The notes under the pieces were generated by a model. That model saw only the letters and a program-made list of their open reading frames with translations. It made no database searches and was not told the DNA's origin. Shown one piece after another: positions 49,893 through 63,223 of a stretch of DNA of 64,000 nt. The DNA lies in assembly GCF_026262505.1 (NCBI RefSeq), contig NC_067203.1, positions 19,883,411-19,947,410 of the forward strand, written 5' to 3'. The translations under genes were made by a program, and so were the position numbers. This DNA is from Trichomonas vaginalis G3 (Eukaryota > Parabasalia > Trichomonadida > Trichomonadidae). How positions within the stretch are numbered: position 1 is the stretch's first letter; the number at the start of each line of letters is the position of its first letter.

Positions 49893-50606
49893 ACTCTCAG
49901 ATCTAGTTGCTAAGATCCAAACTCTCGACTCTCAAATCTATTTCCTCAGATATTGTTGCTAAGATCTCTCGACTCTCAATCTACTTCCTCAGATCTTGTT
50001 GCTAAGATCTACTCTCGACTCTCAAATCTACTTCCTCAGATCTTGTTGCTAAGATCTAAACTCTCGACTCTCAAATCTACTTCCTCAGATCTTGTTGCTA
50101 AGATCCAAAATCTCGACTCTCAAATCTACTTCCTCAGATCTTGTTGCTAAGATCTACTTCCTCAGATCTTGTTGCTAAGATCTAAACTCTCGACTCTCAA
50201 ATCTACTTCCTCAGATCTTGTTGCTAAGATCTACTTCCTCAGATATTGTTGCTAAGATCTAAACTCTCGATCTCAAATCTACTTCCTCAGATCTTGTTGC
50301 TAAGATCTACTTCCTCAGATCTTGTTGCTAAGATAAACTCTCGACTCTCAAATCTACTTCCTCAGATCTTGTTGCTAAGATCTAAACTCTCGACTCTCAA
50401 ATCTACTTCCTCAGATCTTGTTGCTAAGATCTACTTTCAGATCTTGTTGCTAAGATCTAAACTCTCGACTCTCAAATCTACTTCCTCAGATCTTGTTGCT
50501 AAGATCTAAACTCTCGACTCTCAAATCTATTTCCTCAGATCTTGTTGCTAAGATCTAAACTCTCGACTCTCAAATCTACTTCCTCAGATCTTGTTGCTAA
50601 GATCGA
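49893..50606. repeat. 49-bp minisatellite with internal hairpin
   Basis: About 14 units built from CTCTCGACTCTCAAATCTAC and TTCCTCAGATCTTGTTGCTA with AGATCT. Some units are shortened to about 28 bp. Each unit can form AGATCTT-GTTGCT-AAGATCT, a 7-bp stem. The frames read through as Leu/Ser-rich strings without gene character. Confidence 0.93.
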
Positions 50607-51319
50607 TCTATTATACTCAATTTTACTTAAGCAATATAGATCACCTTTATTATGATTCTCTTTATCTGTACTTGTTTAAAATTAAATTACATCATAAAGA
50701 TCTAATTACAAATTATTTAGAATTTTGAAATAAAACCAGTATTTTATCAAATGCTTTGAGATTAATGCATTCAAACTTAAAAAAAAAGATATATTCAGAT
50801 CAATTTCAATATTATTGATTTTTTAATGTAAAAACTATGTCTACATAGATCTCAAACAATTTTATTAGATACTCTTTTTCCCAATTTTTTTCAAAATCTC
50901 TTTTTACATATCAAAAATTGTATTTTTCAATTTCATTTTTATTTTTTCCATATTTTTTTTGGAATTTGGATATGCGTCCAAAGTAGTTATGTCATTAGAA
51001 AAATATTAGATATCTGAAGAGAAAATGATAACTTAGAGAGTTTTAAAGATTTTATTTTCGAATACAAATATAGACCTCAGAGGAATACATTCTAAATAAA
51101 TTTGTATCTGAGGGTGAATAAATAAGAACAAAATTTAAAGGGTTAGCATAAATAATGTAGAAATTAAGATTGGAATTTAAATTTAATACAAAATTAAAGG
51201 GAATGAATTTGCGATTAGTAGGGTATGGCAAATGGATTGGGAAACATTGGTTACACATGAAAATTATCAGATGTAAGAATTTGGTGCAGATATTTTAAAA
51301 ATGAGATCTGAGTGCTTAA
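50607..51319. other. Intergenic AT-rich region
   Basis: Nothing recognisable; very AT-rich, with runs of T. Short open frames are not supported. Confidence 0.55.
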
Positions 51320-51580
51320 ACAATATCTCAAAATTCAAATTTTCCAAATGAAAATTTGGAAAATTCCCAAAATGCAGAATCAACTGATGATTTTCAATCA
51401 TTAATAACGCCAATACAAGAAGATCATTTTCCTTCTGCCAACGAACTAAAACAATGGTTTGATATTGCCCATGATGTTTTAATTAGTCCGCCACCTGAGA
51501 ATCAACATCCAGAAATTGATGAAGAAGAGACACAAAAAGCAATTTATCTATTACAAAACTTAGACTTTCCTAAGAAATAA
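51320..51580 (+). CDS. Short acidic coding-like fragment without ATG
   Basis: An open stretch of about 86 codons reads like protein: ADDFQSLITPIQEDHF-type sequence, then ANELKQWFDIAHDVLISPPP and a Glu-rich end. No in-frame ATG is present after the upstream stop, so this may be a gene remnant, a 3' exon or chance. Nothing upstream looks like a trichomonad intron. No family recognised. Confidence 0.3.
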   Translation, partial: TISQNSNFPNENLENSQNAESTDDFQSLITPIQEDHFPSANELKQWFDIAHDVLISPPPENQHPEIDEEETQKAIYLLQNLDFPKK

Positions 51581-53290
51581 AATTATTTAATTTATTCTTG
51601 TTTGTTTTTTAATTAAACATGTATATTTATTAACATTTCCTTTTTTAATACCTTTCCAACTTCTATTAGTAACAAACACATAACTAATTTGAAGATTTAG
51701 CGTTATGAAGAAGTATCCAAGTAATAACGTCAATAATGCATTTGCGATAGGATATAATTGCACCAAAGGTTAAAACTTGTATAAAGAATGAAAAATGAAA
51801 TTTAATACAATTTTTTTTCGAAAAAAATCCATGCTTGGCTAGATTTTCATAGTTATTGAATATGCATTACTGACATCTTGTAAAAGATGCCGATCAAGGC
51901 TTTCAAGATTGCTAAATTTCTCGATTAAAATTTACATTTTTTTTTATTTGTGTTTAATTACATTTTACAGTTTGCAGACTTACATAAAATCCGCAACATA
52001 GTGGTTATTTAATATTTGCCCCACAGTATTGTAGTTTGAAATTTACGATAAGATTATAATTGATAAAGTAAGGTTTTGTCATTAATGCATCTTATAAACT
52101 TTCATTGATAAATATGGATAGATAAGTTCTGTGTTCAAAAGTAAGCATTTTTTAAAACGCGCAATTATATCAAGAACGACTATCATAAATTCATGAGTAT
52201 CGATGATTTTCGTTTAGGATGGACTTAATCGGCTTGATTGATATACATATTTTAAAATGGCATAGCTTTGTGCATGTTATGTCAAGCATTGTGCCAAACC
52301 AATTTAAAATGAAACAAATTATTTTAAAGAAACTATATATGAACTATTCGAACACTTTATATTAATGTAGGGAGCTATAAATTTAAATATTCTAAAAATT
52401 TATTTATTTGTTAAGAGTTCGGAACAAATTTATTATTGAATATATAGGAAATCAAATAATTATGCATAATCGCATAAAAAAATGCTGAAACAATGAAAAG
52501 AAAAAAATAGTTGCCCAATAGAAAAAGTCGAACCCATACCCCTACCCATTGAGTTATCCTCACTTTCAAGTTTCGATCGAAAAAAAGGTATTTAATCGCG
52601 TAACTCGCACCGTTTTAGTCGTATTTCGAAGTTCTATATAGTATTAAAGATTAAGTTACATTATGTACAAAATAACTTTTTATTGTTATTTGATTTTGAT
52701 AGCATTATTAGCTGAATATGAAAATCTCGTAGAAATAATCATTTCATTCAGACATAAGTATTGGATTGTTTCCCAACAAGCATAATAACACACGTTTCAT
52801 ATTATAATTTATTTCATTTCTGTACAAAATTTAGATAACGATATCAAATAAAAAAAACTGTGGCATTTTTTTACTTCAAACTATCAATGAAGTGTAACCA
52901 AAATTGGGTGAGTATTCTTGCTATCAGTATGACATGAAAAAGTGAACGACAAAAATTGAAGATATTGTAGTTAACTCGGATTTTTTTAATTGCAAACACA
53001 TCTATAATTTGTTTAAATATCATTTATTATATCAAAATCGAAAAATTCGTTTTTGGAAATCTTTGAATTTATGAGAAGTTCTACAAAGACACTTACAAAT
53101 ATAGCGTTTGCAATAAAAAAGGCTCTTTAATCTTCTTCATCCTTGCTCAGAAACTTCTACTGGTTACCTTACGGGTAACCTGCAAAGCTGCTTCCAAGGC
53201 ATCGGGAAAATAACGTATTTTCGTGAGACTACCTTTTGGTAAATTTAAATTTGTTTTTGTTTGAAAAGTGCCGGTTTTAAAAATTTTTAA
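51581..53290. other. Intergenic AT-rich region with a tRNA-like relic
   Basis: No supported protein gene. At 53,161-53,180 GGTTACC-TTAC-GGGTAACC forms a hairpin in a GC-richer patch, followed by AGACTACC, which is the reverse of GGTAGTCT at 48,194. A tRNA-like relic lies at 52,510-52,568. Confidence 0.55.
52510..52568 (-). tRNA. tRNA-like relic, shortened
   Basis: On the minus strand, AACTCAATGGGTAGGGGTAT resembles a D-arm/A box and ATGGGTTCGAC a B box, but the part between is too short for an anticodon arm. A T run (ATTTTTTTC) follows. A decayed pol III gene or tRNA-derived repeat. Confidence 0.3.
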
Positions 53291-53329
53291 ATGTCAAGTT
53301 CAGGCAACTGACAAATGAAGCGAATATGA

Positions 53330-54139
53330 ATTTAACAACCTTACGCCAATTGAAGTATTCAAATACCCTAGTCAAGCTTCAAAAATTATTTGGGAGGTCA
53401 ATTACAATAATATTTTAGAATCATCAATCGCAAATTATAGATTTAATTAAATCAAACAAAATAAAGATCCATACGGCAATTTATTTGATTGATAATTTTT
53501 CAGAAATTCGAGATAAAGATATTAAATTATTTGCAGAACTTTATCTAAAGTTATCAAACGAATTTTCATATATTACCAAACCGAAAACAAGAAATTAGCT
53601 GCGTTGTTACATTATAAAGGCTTCAAATTTGAAAATTCGAACCTAAAATGAAAGAAGAAGAAATTCTCAATATATATTCAACAGAGTCTCAATTATACTA
53701 TATTGCATGGGATAAAGTTGATGATCTTAAAAATAAATTCCCAAATCTTGATTATGATCTGAAAATAGATAATGAAATCGCTCCACTTGATTGTTCAATT
53801 AAATACGGTTCAGAATTATGCTTCATCTACCTGAAAAATTTAGGAGCGGTTTATACTGATGATTCCCAAAAATATGCTGTTCAAGGAGGGAATCGAAATA
53901 TTTTTATGCAAATGATAGAAGATGGGAAATCATTTGATAGAGTGGCTAATATAGCGTTGGATTACCATAATTTTGAAATTGCAGATTACCTTAAGTCAAA
54001 TTTTAGACAAACTTTTGGTTCAATAGCAGAAAGCATGCGTTTCGGAAATTATGATGTTGCATCATATTTACTTTCTAATAGAGAAGATATCAACAAAATT
54101 AATGATCTATTTCTTTTCATATTTATCATTGCTTTATGA
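53330..54139 (+). pseudogene. Ankyrin-family gene (trichomonad DUF3447 type), broken
   Basis: The first part shows the N-terminal helices typical of this trichomonad family (YLIDNFSEIRDKDIKLFAEL, then YLKLSNEFSYITK) in more than one frame, with stops between. From 53,648 one open frame of 163 codons gives helical repeats resembling degenerate ankyrins: PLDCSIKYGSELCFIYLKNL, FMQMIEDGKSFDRVANIAL, FGNYDVASYLLSNREDINK. It then runs into satellite sequence (FLFIFII) and stops. At least three disruptions upstream. The satellite contains the next ankyrin repeat of the same style, so the array probably grew inside this gene. Confidence 0.7.
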
Positions 54140-54881
54140 AATTATCTTTTTTGCAATATTAATCATTGTTATATGAAGTTCTCTATATATTAATGAATGC
54201 CTCTTAGTATTGCCATCAAAATGAACTCAATAGAAATTGTCACATTCTTAGTTGAACATGGTGCTGATGTTAACATGAAACTTATCCTCTTTCTTTTCAT
54301 ATTTATCTTTTCTTTATAACATTTTCTTTCTTTCCATATTTTCGTTGTTTTATAACATTTCTTTCATTTAATATTTATCTTTGTTTTATGACATTTTCTT
54401 TCTTTTAATTTTATCATTGTTTTATTACATTTTCTTTCTTTTCATATTTATCATTGTTTTATAACATTCTCTTTCTTTTCATATTTATCATTGTTATATG
54501 AAGTTCTCTATATATTAATGAATGCCCTCTTAGTATTGCATCAAAATGAACTCAATAGAAATTGTCACATTCTTAGTTGAACATGGTGCTGATGTTAACA
54601 TGAAACTTATCCTCTTTCTTTTCATATTTATCTTTTCTTTATAAGATTTTCTTTCTTTTAATATTTCTCGTTGTTTTATAACATTTCCTTTCATTTAATA
54701 TTTATCTTTGTTTTATGACATTTTCTTTCTTTTAATATTTATCATTGTTTTATTACATTTTCTTTCTTTTCATATTTATCATTGTTTTATTACATTTTCT
54801 TTCTTTTCATATTTATCATTGTTTTATAACATTCTCTTTCTTTTCATATTTATCATTGTTATATGAAGTTCTCTATATATA

Positions 54882-56181
54882 GGGTGTCCAAAGGTGCGTT
54901 TAGCACAGCGCTCTATATGAGACTATTAAAGGAGATATATGCTGATTATAAATATATAATAAAAAATATGAATATATGTATATGATGAGTATGTTGTATT
55001 TTGGCGCCATGCCGGGATATAAAATGAATTTTGAGACAAGAGGCGGTTTCGCGGGAAATTTTGGCGGGATTTTTTTCATTTTTTTAATGAATCATAAAGA
55101 AAACATCCTCGCTCTTGCAAAAAAATGCAAAGACTGTAAAAAAATCTACGAGACATTGGTAAAATGCTTCGGTATGGATGCTCCTAGCTATTCCACTGTA
55201 ACGTATCATGTTAGGATGTATCACCTCATGAACAAAAAGGCGCCCATCATAAAAATTGACAAAAAATCGCCGGATCAAAGAAAAATCAAAGCAATTCTTC
55301 AAGCGCTAGATGAAGACCCAAGAGCATCACTCAGAAGGATAGAGGAGATGACAAAGATACCAAGTACAACAGTCAGTTATTATCTGCACAATTATTTGAA
55401 CTACAAACTAGCGTATACACGTTGGGTTCCGCACAACCTTAATTCAGTTCAAAAAAAATCTAGAGTCCAATCTTCGAAAGAGCTCCTCTCTATATTGGGT
55501 GCGTATCAATCCAAGAAGTTTCGCTTTTTAGTAACAGGGGACGAGTCTTGGTTTCAATATGCAACAGAAGCCAAAATCATGTGGATCCCGAAGGATGAAA
55601 ATCCGCAAACATTCCCGAAAGAAAAAATTGACACACCAATGATGATGTTGTCGGTTTTTTGGGGCGTGAATGGCATCATCGCAATTGATATTCTTCAAAA
55701 ACCTAATACGATGAATGCTCAGTATCTAATTGACAATGTTCTTACTCAAATTATCAATTCTGATGAGTTTGAGAAATCCAAACAACAAAAACAAAAGTTT
55801 GCAATTCATTTTGATAATTCAAGAGTTCACAAAAGTCATAAGGTAATGAATTACTTGGTGGAAAACAATGTCAAAGTTGTTCCAAACCCAATTTATTCAC
55901 CTGATATTGCACCCTCTGACTTTTATTTATTCGGCACGCTAAAAAAGAGAGCTGAAGGACGCGAATTCGCGAGTCCAGATGATCTTGAAAATTTTGTAAG
56001 AGAGCAATTTGAGCAATTTTCTCATGATGATTTAAAGCGTGTCTTTCAAGCCTGGATCGATCGCTGCGAACGCGTGATTGAATCCAATGGTGATTATATT
56101 TAAATAAACTTTATATATATGTAACTTGTTTATTTCTATTCGCAGTATTCAGGTTTGTGCTAAACACACCTTTGGACACCC
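54882..56181 (+). mobile_element. mariner transposon (Tvmar1-like), looks complete
   Basis: 1,300 bp flanked by TA within a TATATA run of the satellite unit. Terminal inverted repeats of about 26 bp (GGGTGTCCAAAGGTGCGTTT on the left, one mismatch on the right) enclose an open transposase gene. Size and ends fit the mariner Tvmar1 known from Trichomonas vaginalis as I recall it. The intact gene and clean ends point to recent insertion. Confidence 0.93.
55087..56103 (+). CDS. mariner transposase, DD34D
   Basis: 338 residues from the ATG at 55,087; an upstream in-frame start would add 37 residues of poor character. N-terminal helix-turn-helix region (IVKC-like and TKIPSTTVSYYLHNYL), linker WVPHNLN, and catalytic region TGDESWF (Asp152), HFDNSRVH (Asp243) and SPDIAPSDFYLFG (Asp278). 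The 34 residues between the second and third Asp are the mariner DD34D signature. It cuts and pastes the element at TA sites. No stop or frameshift seen. Length is normal for mariner. Confidence 0.93.
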   Translation: MNHKENILALAKKCKDCKKIYETLVKCFGMDAPSYSTVTYHVRMYHLMNKKAPIIKIDKKSPDQRKIKAILQALDEDPRASLRRIEEMTKIPSTTVSYYLHNYLNYKLAYTRWVPHNLNSVQKKSRVQSSKELLSILGAYQSKKFRFLVTGDESWFQYATEAKIMWIPKDENPQTFPKEKIDTPMMMLSVFWGVNGIIAIDILQKPNTMNAQYLIDNVLTQIINSDEFEKSKQQKQKFAIHFDNSRVHKSHKVMNYLVENNVKVVPNPIYSPDIAPSDFYLFGTLKKRAEGREFASPDDLENFVREQFEQFSHDDLKRVFQAWIDRCERVIESNGDYI

Positions 56182-59100
56182 TATATTAATGAATGCCCTC
56201 TTAGTATTGCCATCAAAATGAACTCAATAGAAATTGTCACATTCTTAGTTGAACATGGTGCTGATGTTAACATGAAACTTATCCTCTTTCTTTTCATATT
56301 TATCTTTTCTTTATAAGATTTTCTTTCTTTTAATATTTCTCGTTGTTTTATAACATTTCCTTTCATTTAATATTTATCATTGTTTTATAGATTTCTCTTT
56401 CTTTTAATATTTATCATTGATTTATGACATTTTCTTTCTTTTACTATTTATCATTGTTTTATATAATAATATTTCTTTTCATATTTATCATTGTTTTATA
56501 GCATTATCTTTCTTTTCATATTTATCTTTTCTTTATAACATTTTCTTTCTTTTCATATTTATCATTGTTTTATAGAATTTTATTTCTTTTCATATTTATC
56601 ATTGCTTTATGAAATTATCTTTTTTGCAATATTAATCATTGTTATATGAAGTTCTCTATATATTAATGAATGCCCTCTTAGTATTGCCATCAAAATGAAC
56701 TCAATAGAAATTGTCACATTCTTAGTTGAACATGGTGCTGATGTTAACATGAAACTTATCCTCTTTCTTTTCATATTTATCTTTTCTTTATAACATTTTC
56801 TTTCTTTCCATATTTCTCGTTGTTTTATGACATTTTCTTTCATTTAATATTTATCTTTGTTTTATTGGATTTTCTTTCTTTTAATATTTATCATTGATTT
56901 ATGACATTTTCTTTCTTTTAATATTTATCATTGATTTATGACATTTTCTTTCTTTTCATATTTATCATTGTTTTATGACATTTTCTTTCTTTTCATATTT
57001 ATCATTGTTTTATAGCATTATCTTTCTTTTCATATTTATCTTTTCTTTATAACATTTTCTTTCTTTTCATATTTATCATTGTTTTATAGAATTTTATTTC
57101 TTTTCATATTTATCATTGCTTTATGAAATTATCTTTTTTGCAATATTAATCATTGTTATATAAAGTTCTCTATATATTAATGAATGCCCTCTTAGTATTG
57201 CCATCAAAATGAACTCAATAGAAATTGTCACATTCTTAGTTGAACATGGTGCTGATGTTAACATGAAACTTATCCTCTTTCTTTTCATATTTATCATTGA
57301 TTTATTATATTTTTTCTTTCTTTTAATATTTATCATTGTTTTATAGATTTCTCTTTCTTTTCATATTTATCTTTGTTTTATAACATTTTCTTTCATTTAA
57401 TATTTATCATTGATTTATTACATTATCTTTCTTTTAATATTTATCATTGATTTATGACATTTTCTTTCTTTTAATATTTATCATTGTTTTATAGATTTCT
57501 CTTTCTTTTAATATTTATCATTGATTTATTACATTTTCTTTCTTTTAATATTTATCATTGTTTTATTACATTTTCTTTCTTTTCATATTTATCATTGTTT
57601 TATAACATTCTCTTTCTTTTCATATTTATCATTGTTATATGAAGTTCTCTATATATTAATGAATGCCCTCTTAGTATTGCCATCAAAATGAACTCAATAG
57701 AAATTGTCACATTCTTAGTTGAACATGGTGCTGATGTTAACATGAAACTTATCCTCTTTCTTTTCATATTTATCTTTTCTTTATAAATTTCTTTCTTTCC
57801 ATATTTCTCGTTGTTTTATAACATTTCCTTTCATTTAATATTTATCTTTGTTTTATGACATTTTCTTTCTTTTAATATTTATCATTGTTTTATAGATTTC
57901 TCTTTCTTTTAATATTTATCATTGATTTATTACATTTTCTTTCTTTTAATATTTATCATTGTTTTATTACATTTTCTTTCTTTTCATATTTATCATTGTT
58001 TTATAACATTCTCTTTCTTTTCATATTTATCATTGTTATATGAAGTTCTCTATATATTAATGAATGCCCTCTTAGTATTGCCATCAAAATGAACTCAATA
58101 GAAATTGTCACATTCTTAGTTGAACATGGTGCTGATGTTAACATGAAACTTATCCTCTTTTTTTCATATTTATCTTTTCTTTATAACATTTTCTTTCTTT
58201 CCATATTTCTCGTTGTTTTATAACATTTCCTTTCATTTAATATTTATCTTTGTTTTATGACATTTTCTTTCATTTAATATTTATCATTGATTTATTACAT
58301 TTTTTTCTTTTAATATTTATCTTTGTTTTATGACATTTTCTTTCATTTAATATTTATCATTGATTTATTACATTTCCTTTCATTTAATATTTATCTTTGT
58401 TTTATGACATTTTCTTTCTTTTAATATTTATCATTGTTTTATTACATTTTCTTTCTTTTCATATTTATCATTGTTTTATAGATTTCTCTTTCTTTTAATA
58501 TTTATCATTGATTTATAGAATTTTCTTTCTTTTCATATTTATCCTTGTTTTATGAGATTTTCTTTCTTTTCATATTTATCATTGTTTTATAGATTTCTCT
58601 TTCTTTTAATATTTATCATTGATTTATGACATTTTCTTTCTTTTACTATTTATCATTGTTTTATATAATAATATTTCTTTTCATATTTATCATTGTTTTA
58701 TAGATTTCTCTTTCTTTTAATATTTATCATTGATTTATTACATTTTCTTTCTTTTAATATTTATCATTGTTTTATTACATTTTCTTTCTTTTCATATTTA
58801 TCATTGATTTATGACATTATCTTTTTTGCAATATTAATCATTGTTATATAAAGTTCTCTATATATTAATGAATGCCTCTTAGTATTGCCATCAAAATGAA
58901 CTCAATAGAAATTGTCACATTCTTAGTTGAACATGGTGCTGATGTTAACATGAAACTTATCCTCTTTCTTTTCATATTTATCTTTTCTTTATAACATTTT
59001 CTTTCTTTCCATATTTCTCGTTGTTTTATAACATTTCCTTTCATTTAATATTTATCTTTGTTTTATTGGATTTTCTTTCTTTTAATATTTCTCGTTGTTT

Positions 59101-62100
59101 TATAACATTTCCTTTCATTTAATATTTATCTTTGTTTTATGACATTTTCTTTCTTTTAATATTTATCATTGTTTTATTACATTTTCTTTCTTTTCATATT
59201 TATCATTGTTTTATAACATTCTCTTTCTTTTCATATTTATCATTGTTATATGAAGTTCTCTATATATTAATGAATGCCCTCTTAGTATTGCCATCAAAAT
59301 GAACTCAATAGAAATTGTCACATTCTTAGTTGAACATGGTGCTGATGTTAACATGAAACTTATCCTCTTTCTTTTCATATTTATCTTTTCTTTATAAGAT
59401 TTTCTTTCTTTTAATATTTATCATTGATTTATTACATTTTCTTTCATTTAATATTTATCATTGTTTTATAGATTTCTCTTTCTTTTAATATTTATCATTG
59501 ATTTATTACATTTTCTTTCTTTTACTATTTATCATTGTTTTATATAATAATATTTCTTTTCATATTTATCATTGTTTTATAGCATTATCTTTCTTTTCAT
59601 ATTTATCTTTTCTTTATAACATTTTCTTTCTTTTCATATTTATCATTGTTTTATAGAATTTTATTTCTTTTCATATTTATCATTGCTTTATGAAATTATC
59701 TTTTTTGCAATATTAATCATTGTTATATAAAGTTCTCTATATATTAATGAATGCCCTCTTAGTATTGCCATCAAAATGAACTCAATAGAAATTGTCACAT
59801 TCTTAGTTGAACATGGTGCTGATGTTAACATGAAACTTATCCTCTTTCTTTTCATATTTATCATTGATTTATTATATTTTCTTTCTTTTAATATTTATCA
59901 TTGTTTTATAGATTTCTCTTTCTTTTCATATTTATCTTTGTTTTATAACATTTTCTTTCATTTAATATTTATCATTGATTTATTACATTATCTTTCTTTT
60001 AATATTTATCATTGATTTATGACATTTTCTTTCTTTTAATATTTATCATTGTTTTATAGATTTCTCTTTCTTTTAATATTTATCATTGATTTATTACATT
60101 TTCTTTCTTTAATATTTATCATTGTTTTATTACATTTTCTTTCTTTTCATATTTATCATTGTTTTATAACATTCTCTTTCTTTTCATATTTATCATTGTT
60201 ATATGAAGTTCTCTATATATTAATGAATGCCCTCTTAGTATTGCCATCAAAATGAACTCAATAGAAATTGTCACATTCTTAGTTGAACATGGTGCTGATG
60301 TTAACATGAAACTTATCCTCTTTCTTTTCATATTTATCTTTTCTTTATAACATTTTCTTTCTTTCCATATTTCTCGTTGTTTTATAACATTTCCTTTCAT
60401 TTAATATTTATCTTTGTTTTATGACATTTTCTTTCTTTTAATATTTATCATTGTTTTATAGATTTCTCTTTCTTTTAATATTTATCATTGATTTATTACA
60501 TTTTCTTTCTTTTAATATTTATCATTGTTTTATTACATTTTCTTTCTTTTCATATTTATCATTGTTTTATAACATTCTCTTTCTTTTCATATTTATCATT
60601 GTTATATGAAGTTCTCTATATATTAATGAATGCCCTCTTAGTATTGCCATCAAAATGAACTCAATAGAAATTGTCACATTCTTAGTTGAACATGGTGCTG
60701 ATGTTAACATGAAACTTATCCTCTTTCTTTTCATATTTATCTTTTCTTTATAAGATTTTCTTTCTTTTAATATTTCTCGTTGTTTTATAACATTTCCTTT
60801 CATTTAATATTTATCTTTGTTTTATGACATTTTCTTTCATTTAATATTTATCATTGATTTATTACATTTTCTTTCTTTTAATATTTATCTTTGTTTTATG
60901 ACATTTTCTTTCATTTAATATTTATCATTGATTTATTACATTTCCTTTCATTTAATATTTATCTTTGTTTTATGACATTTTCTTTCTTTTAATATTTATC
61001 ATTGTTTTATTACATTTTCTTTCTTTTCATATTTATCATTGTTTTATAGATTTCTCTTTCTTTTAATATTTATCATTGATTTATAGAATTTTCTTTCTTT
61101 TCATATTTATCCTTGTTTTATGAGATTTTCTTTCTTTTCATATTTATCATTGTTTTATAGATTTCTCTTTCTTTTAATATTTATCATTGATTTATGACAT
61201 TTTCTTTCTTTTACTATTTATCATTGTTTTATATAATAATATTTCTTTTCATATTTATCATTGTTTTATAGATTTCTCTTTCTTTTAATATTTATCATTG
61301 ATTTATTACATTTTCTTTCTTTTAATATTTATCATTGTTTTATTACATTTTCTTTCTTTTCATATTTATCATTGATTTATGACATTATCTTTTTTGCAAT
61401 ATTAATCATTGTTATATAAAGTTCTCTATATATTAATGAATGCCCTCTTAGTATTGCCATCAAAATGAACTCAATAGAAATTGTCACATTCTTAGTTGAA
61501 CATGGTGCTGATGTTAACATGAAACTTATCCTCTTTCTTTTCATATTTATCTTTTCTTTATAACATTTTCTTTCTTTCCATATTTCTCGTTGTTTTATGA
61601 CATTTTCTTTCATTTAATATTTATCTTTGTTTTATTGGATTTTCTTTCTTTTAATATTTCTCGTTGTTTTATAACATTTCCTTTCATTTAATATTTATCT
61701 TTGTTTTATGACATTTTCTTTCTTTTAATATTTATCATTGTTTTATTACATTTTCTTTCTTTTCATATTTATCATTGTTTTATAACATTCTCTTTCTTTT
61801 CATATTTATCATTGTTATATGAAGTTCTCTATATATTAATGAATGCCCTCTTAGTATTGCCATCAAAATGAACTCAATAGAAATTGTCACATTCTTAGTT
61901 GAACATGGTGCTGATGTTAACATGAAACTTATCCTCTTTCTTTTCATATTTATCTTTTCTTTATAAGATTTTCTTTCTTTTAATATTTATCATTGATTTA
62001 TTACATTTTCTTTCATTTAATATTTATCATTGTTTTATAGATTTCTCTTTCTTTTAATATTTATCATTGATTTATGACATTTTCTTTCTTTTACTATTTA

Positions 62101-63223
62101 TCATTGTTTTATATAATAATATTTCTTTTCATATTTATCATTGTTTTATAGCATTATCTTTCTTTTCATATTTATCTTTTCTTTATAACATTTTCTTTCT
62201 TTTCATATTTATCATTGTTTTATAGAATTTTATTTCTTTTCATATTTATCATTGCTTTATGAAATTATCTTTTTTGCAATATTAATCATTGTTATATAAA
62301 GTTCTCTATATATTAATGAATGCCCTCTTAGTATTGCCATCAAAATGAACTCAATAGAAATTGTCACATTCTTAGTTGAACATGGTGCTGATGTTAACAT
62401 GAAACTTATCCTCTTTCTTTTCATATTTATCATTGATTTATTATATTTTCTTTCTTTTAATATTTATCATTGTTTTATAGATTTCTCTTTCTTTTCATAT
62501 TTATCTTTGTTTTATAACATTTTCTTTCATTTAATATTTATCATTGATTTATTACATTATCTTTCTTTTAATATTTATCATTGATTTATGACATTTTCTT
62601 TCTTTTAATATTTATCATTGTTTTATAGATTTCTCTTTCTTTTAATATTTATCATTGATTTATTACATTTTCTTTCTTTTAATATTTATCATTGTTTTAT
62701 TACATTTTCTTTCTTTTCATATTTATCATTGTTTTATAACATTCTCTTTCTTTTCATATTTATCATTGTTATATGAAGTTCTCTATATATTAATGAATGC
62801 CCTCTTAGTATTGCCATCAAAATGAACTCAATAGAAATTGTCACATTCTTAGTTGAACATGGTGCTGATGTTAACATGAAACTTATCCTCTTTCTTTTCA
62901 TATTTATCTTTTCTTTATAACATTTTCTTTCTTTCCATATTTCTCGTTGTTTTATAACATTTCCTTTCATTTAATATTTATCTTTGTTTTATGACATTTT
63001 CTTTCTTTTAATATTTATCATTGATTTATTACATTTTCTTTCTTTTAATATTTATCATTGATTTATTACATTTCCTTTCTTTTAATATTTATCATTGTTT
63101 TATTACATTTTCTTTCATTTAATATTTATCATTGATTTATTACATTTTCTTTCTTTTAATATTTATCATTGTTTTATAGATTTCTCTTTCTTTTAATATT
63201 TATCATTGATTTATAGAATTTTC

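Noticed and set aside
49953-50509. Leu/Ser-rich open frames
   Set aside because: Translation of the 49-bp minisatellite.
53161-53180. GGTTACC-TTAC-GGGTAACC hairpin as a terminator
   Set aside because: No gene ends there and hairpin terminators are not expected in a eukaryote.
59776-60015. Short ankyrin proteins starting MNSIEIVTFLVEHGADVN
   Set aside because: Only one ankyrin repeat is followed by Phe/Ile-rich satellite translation. Sixteen copies, no independent gene context; treated as satellite.
56181-62970. Repeated frames of about 78 codons on the minus strand (MKGNVIKQREI type)
   Set aside because: They recur in each satellite unit, opposite to the ankyrin fragment, and end in monomer sequence; antisense shadows.
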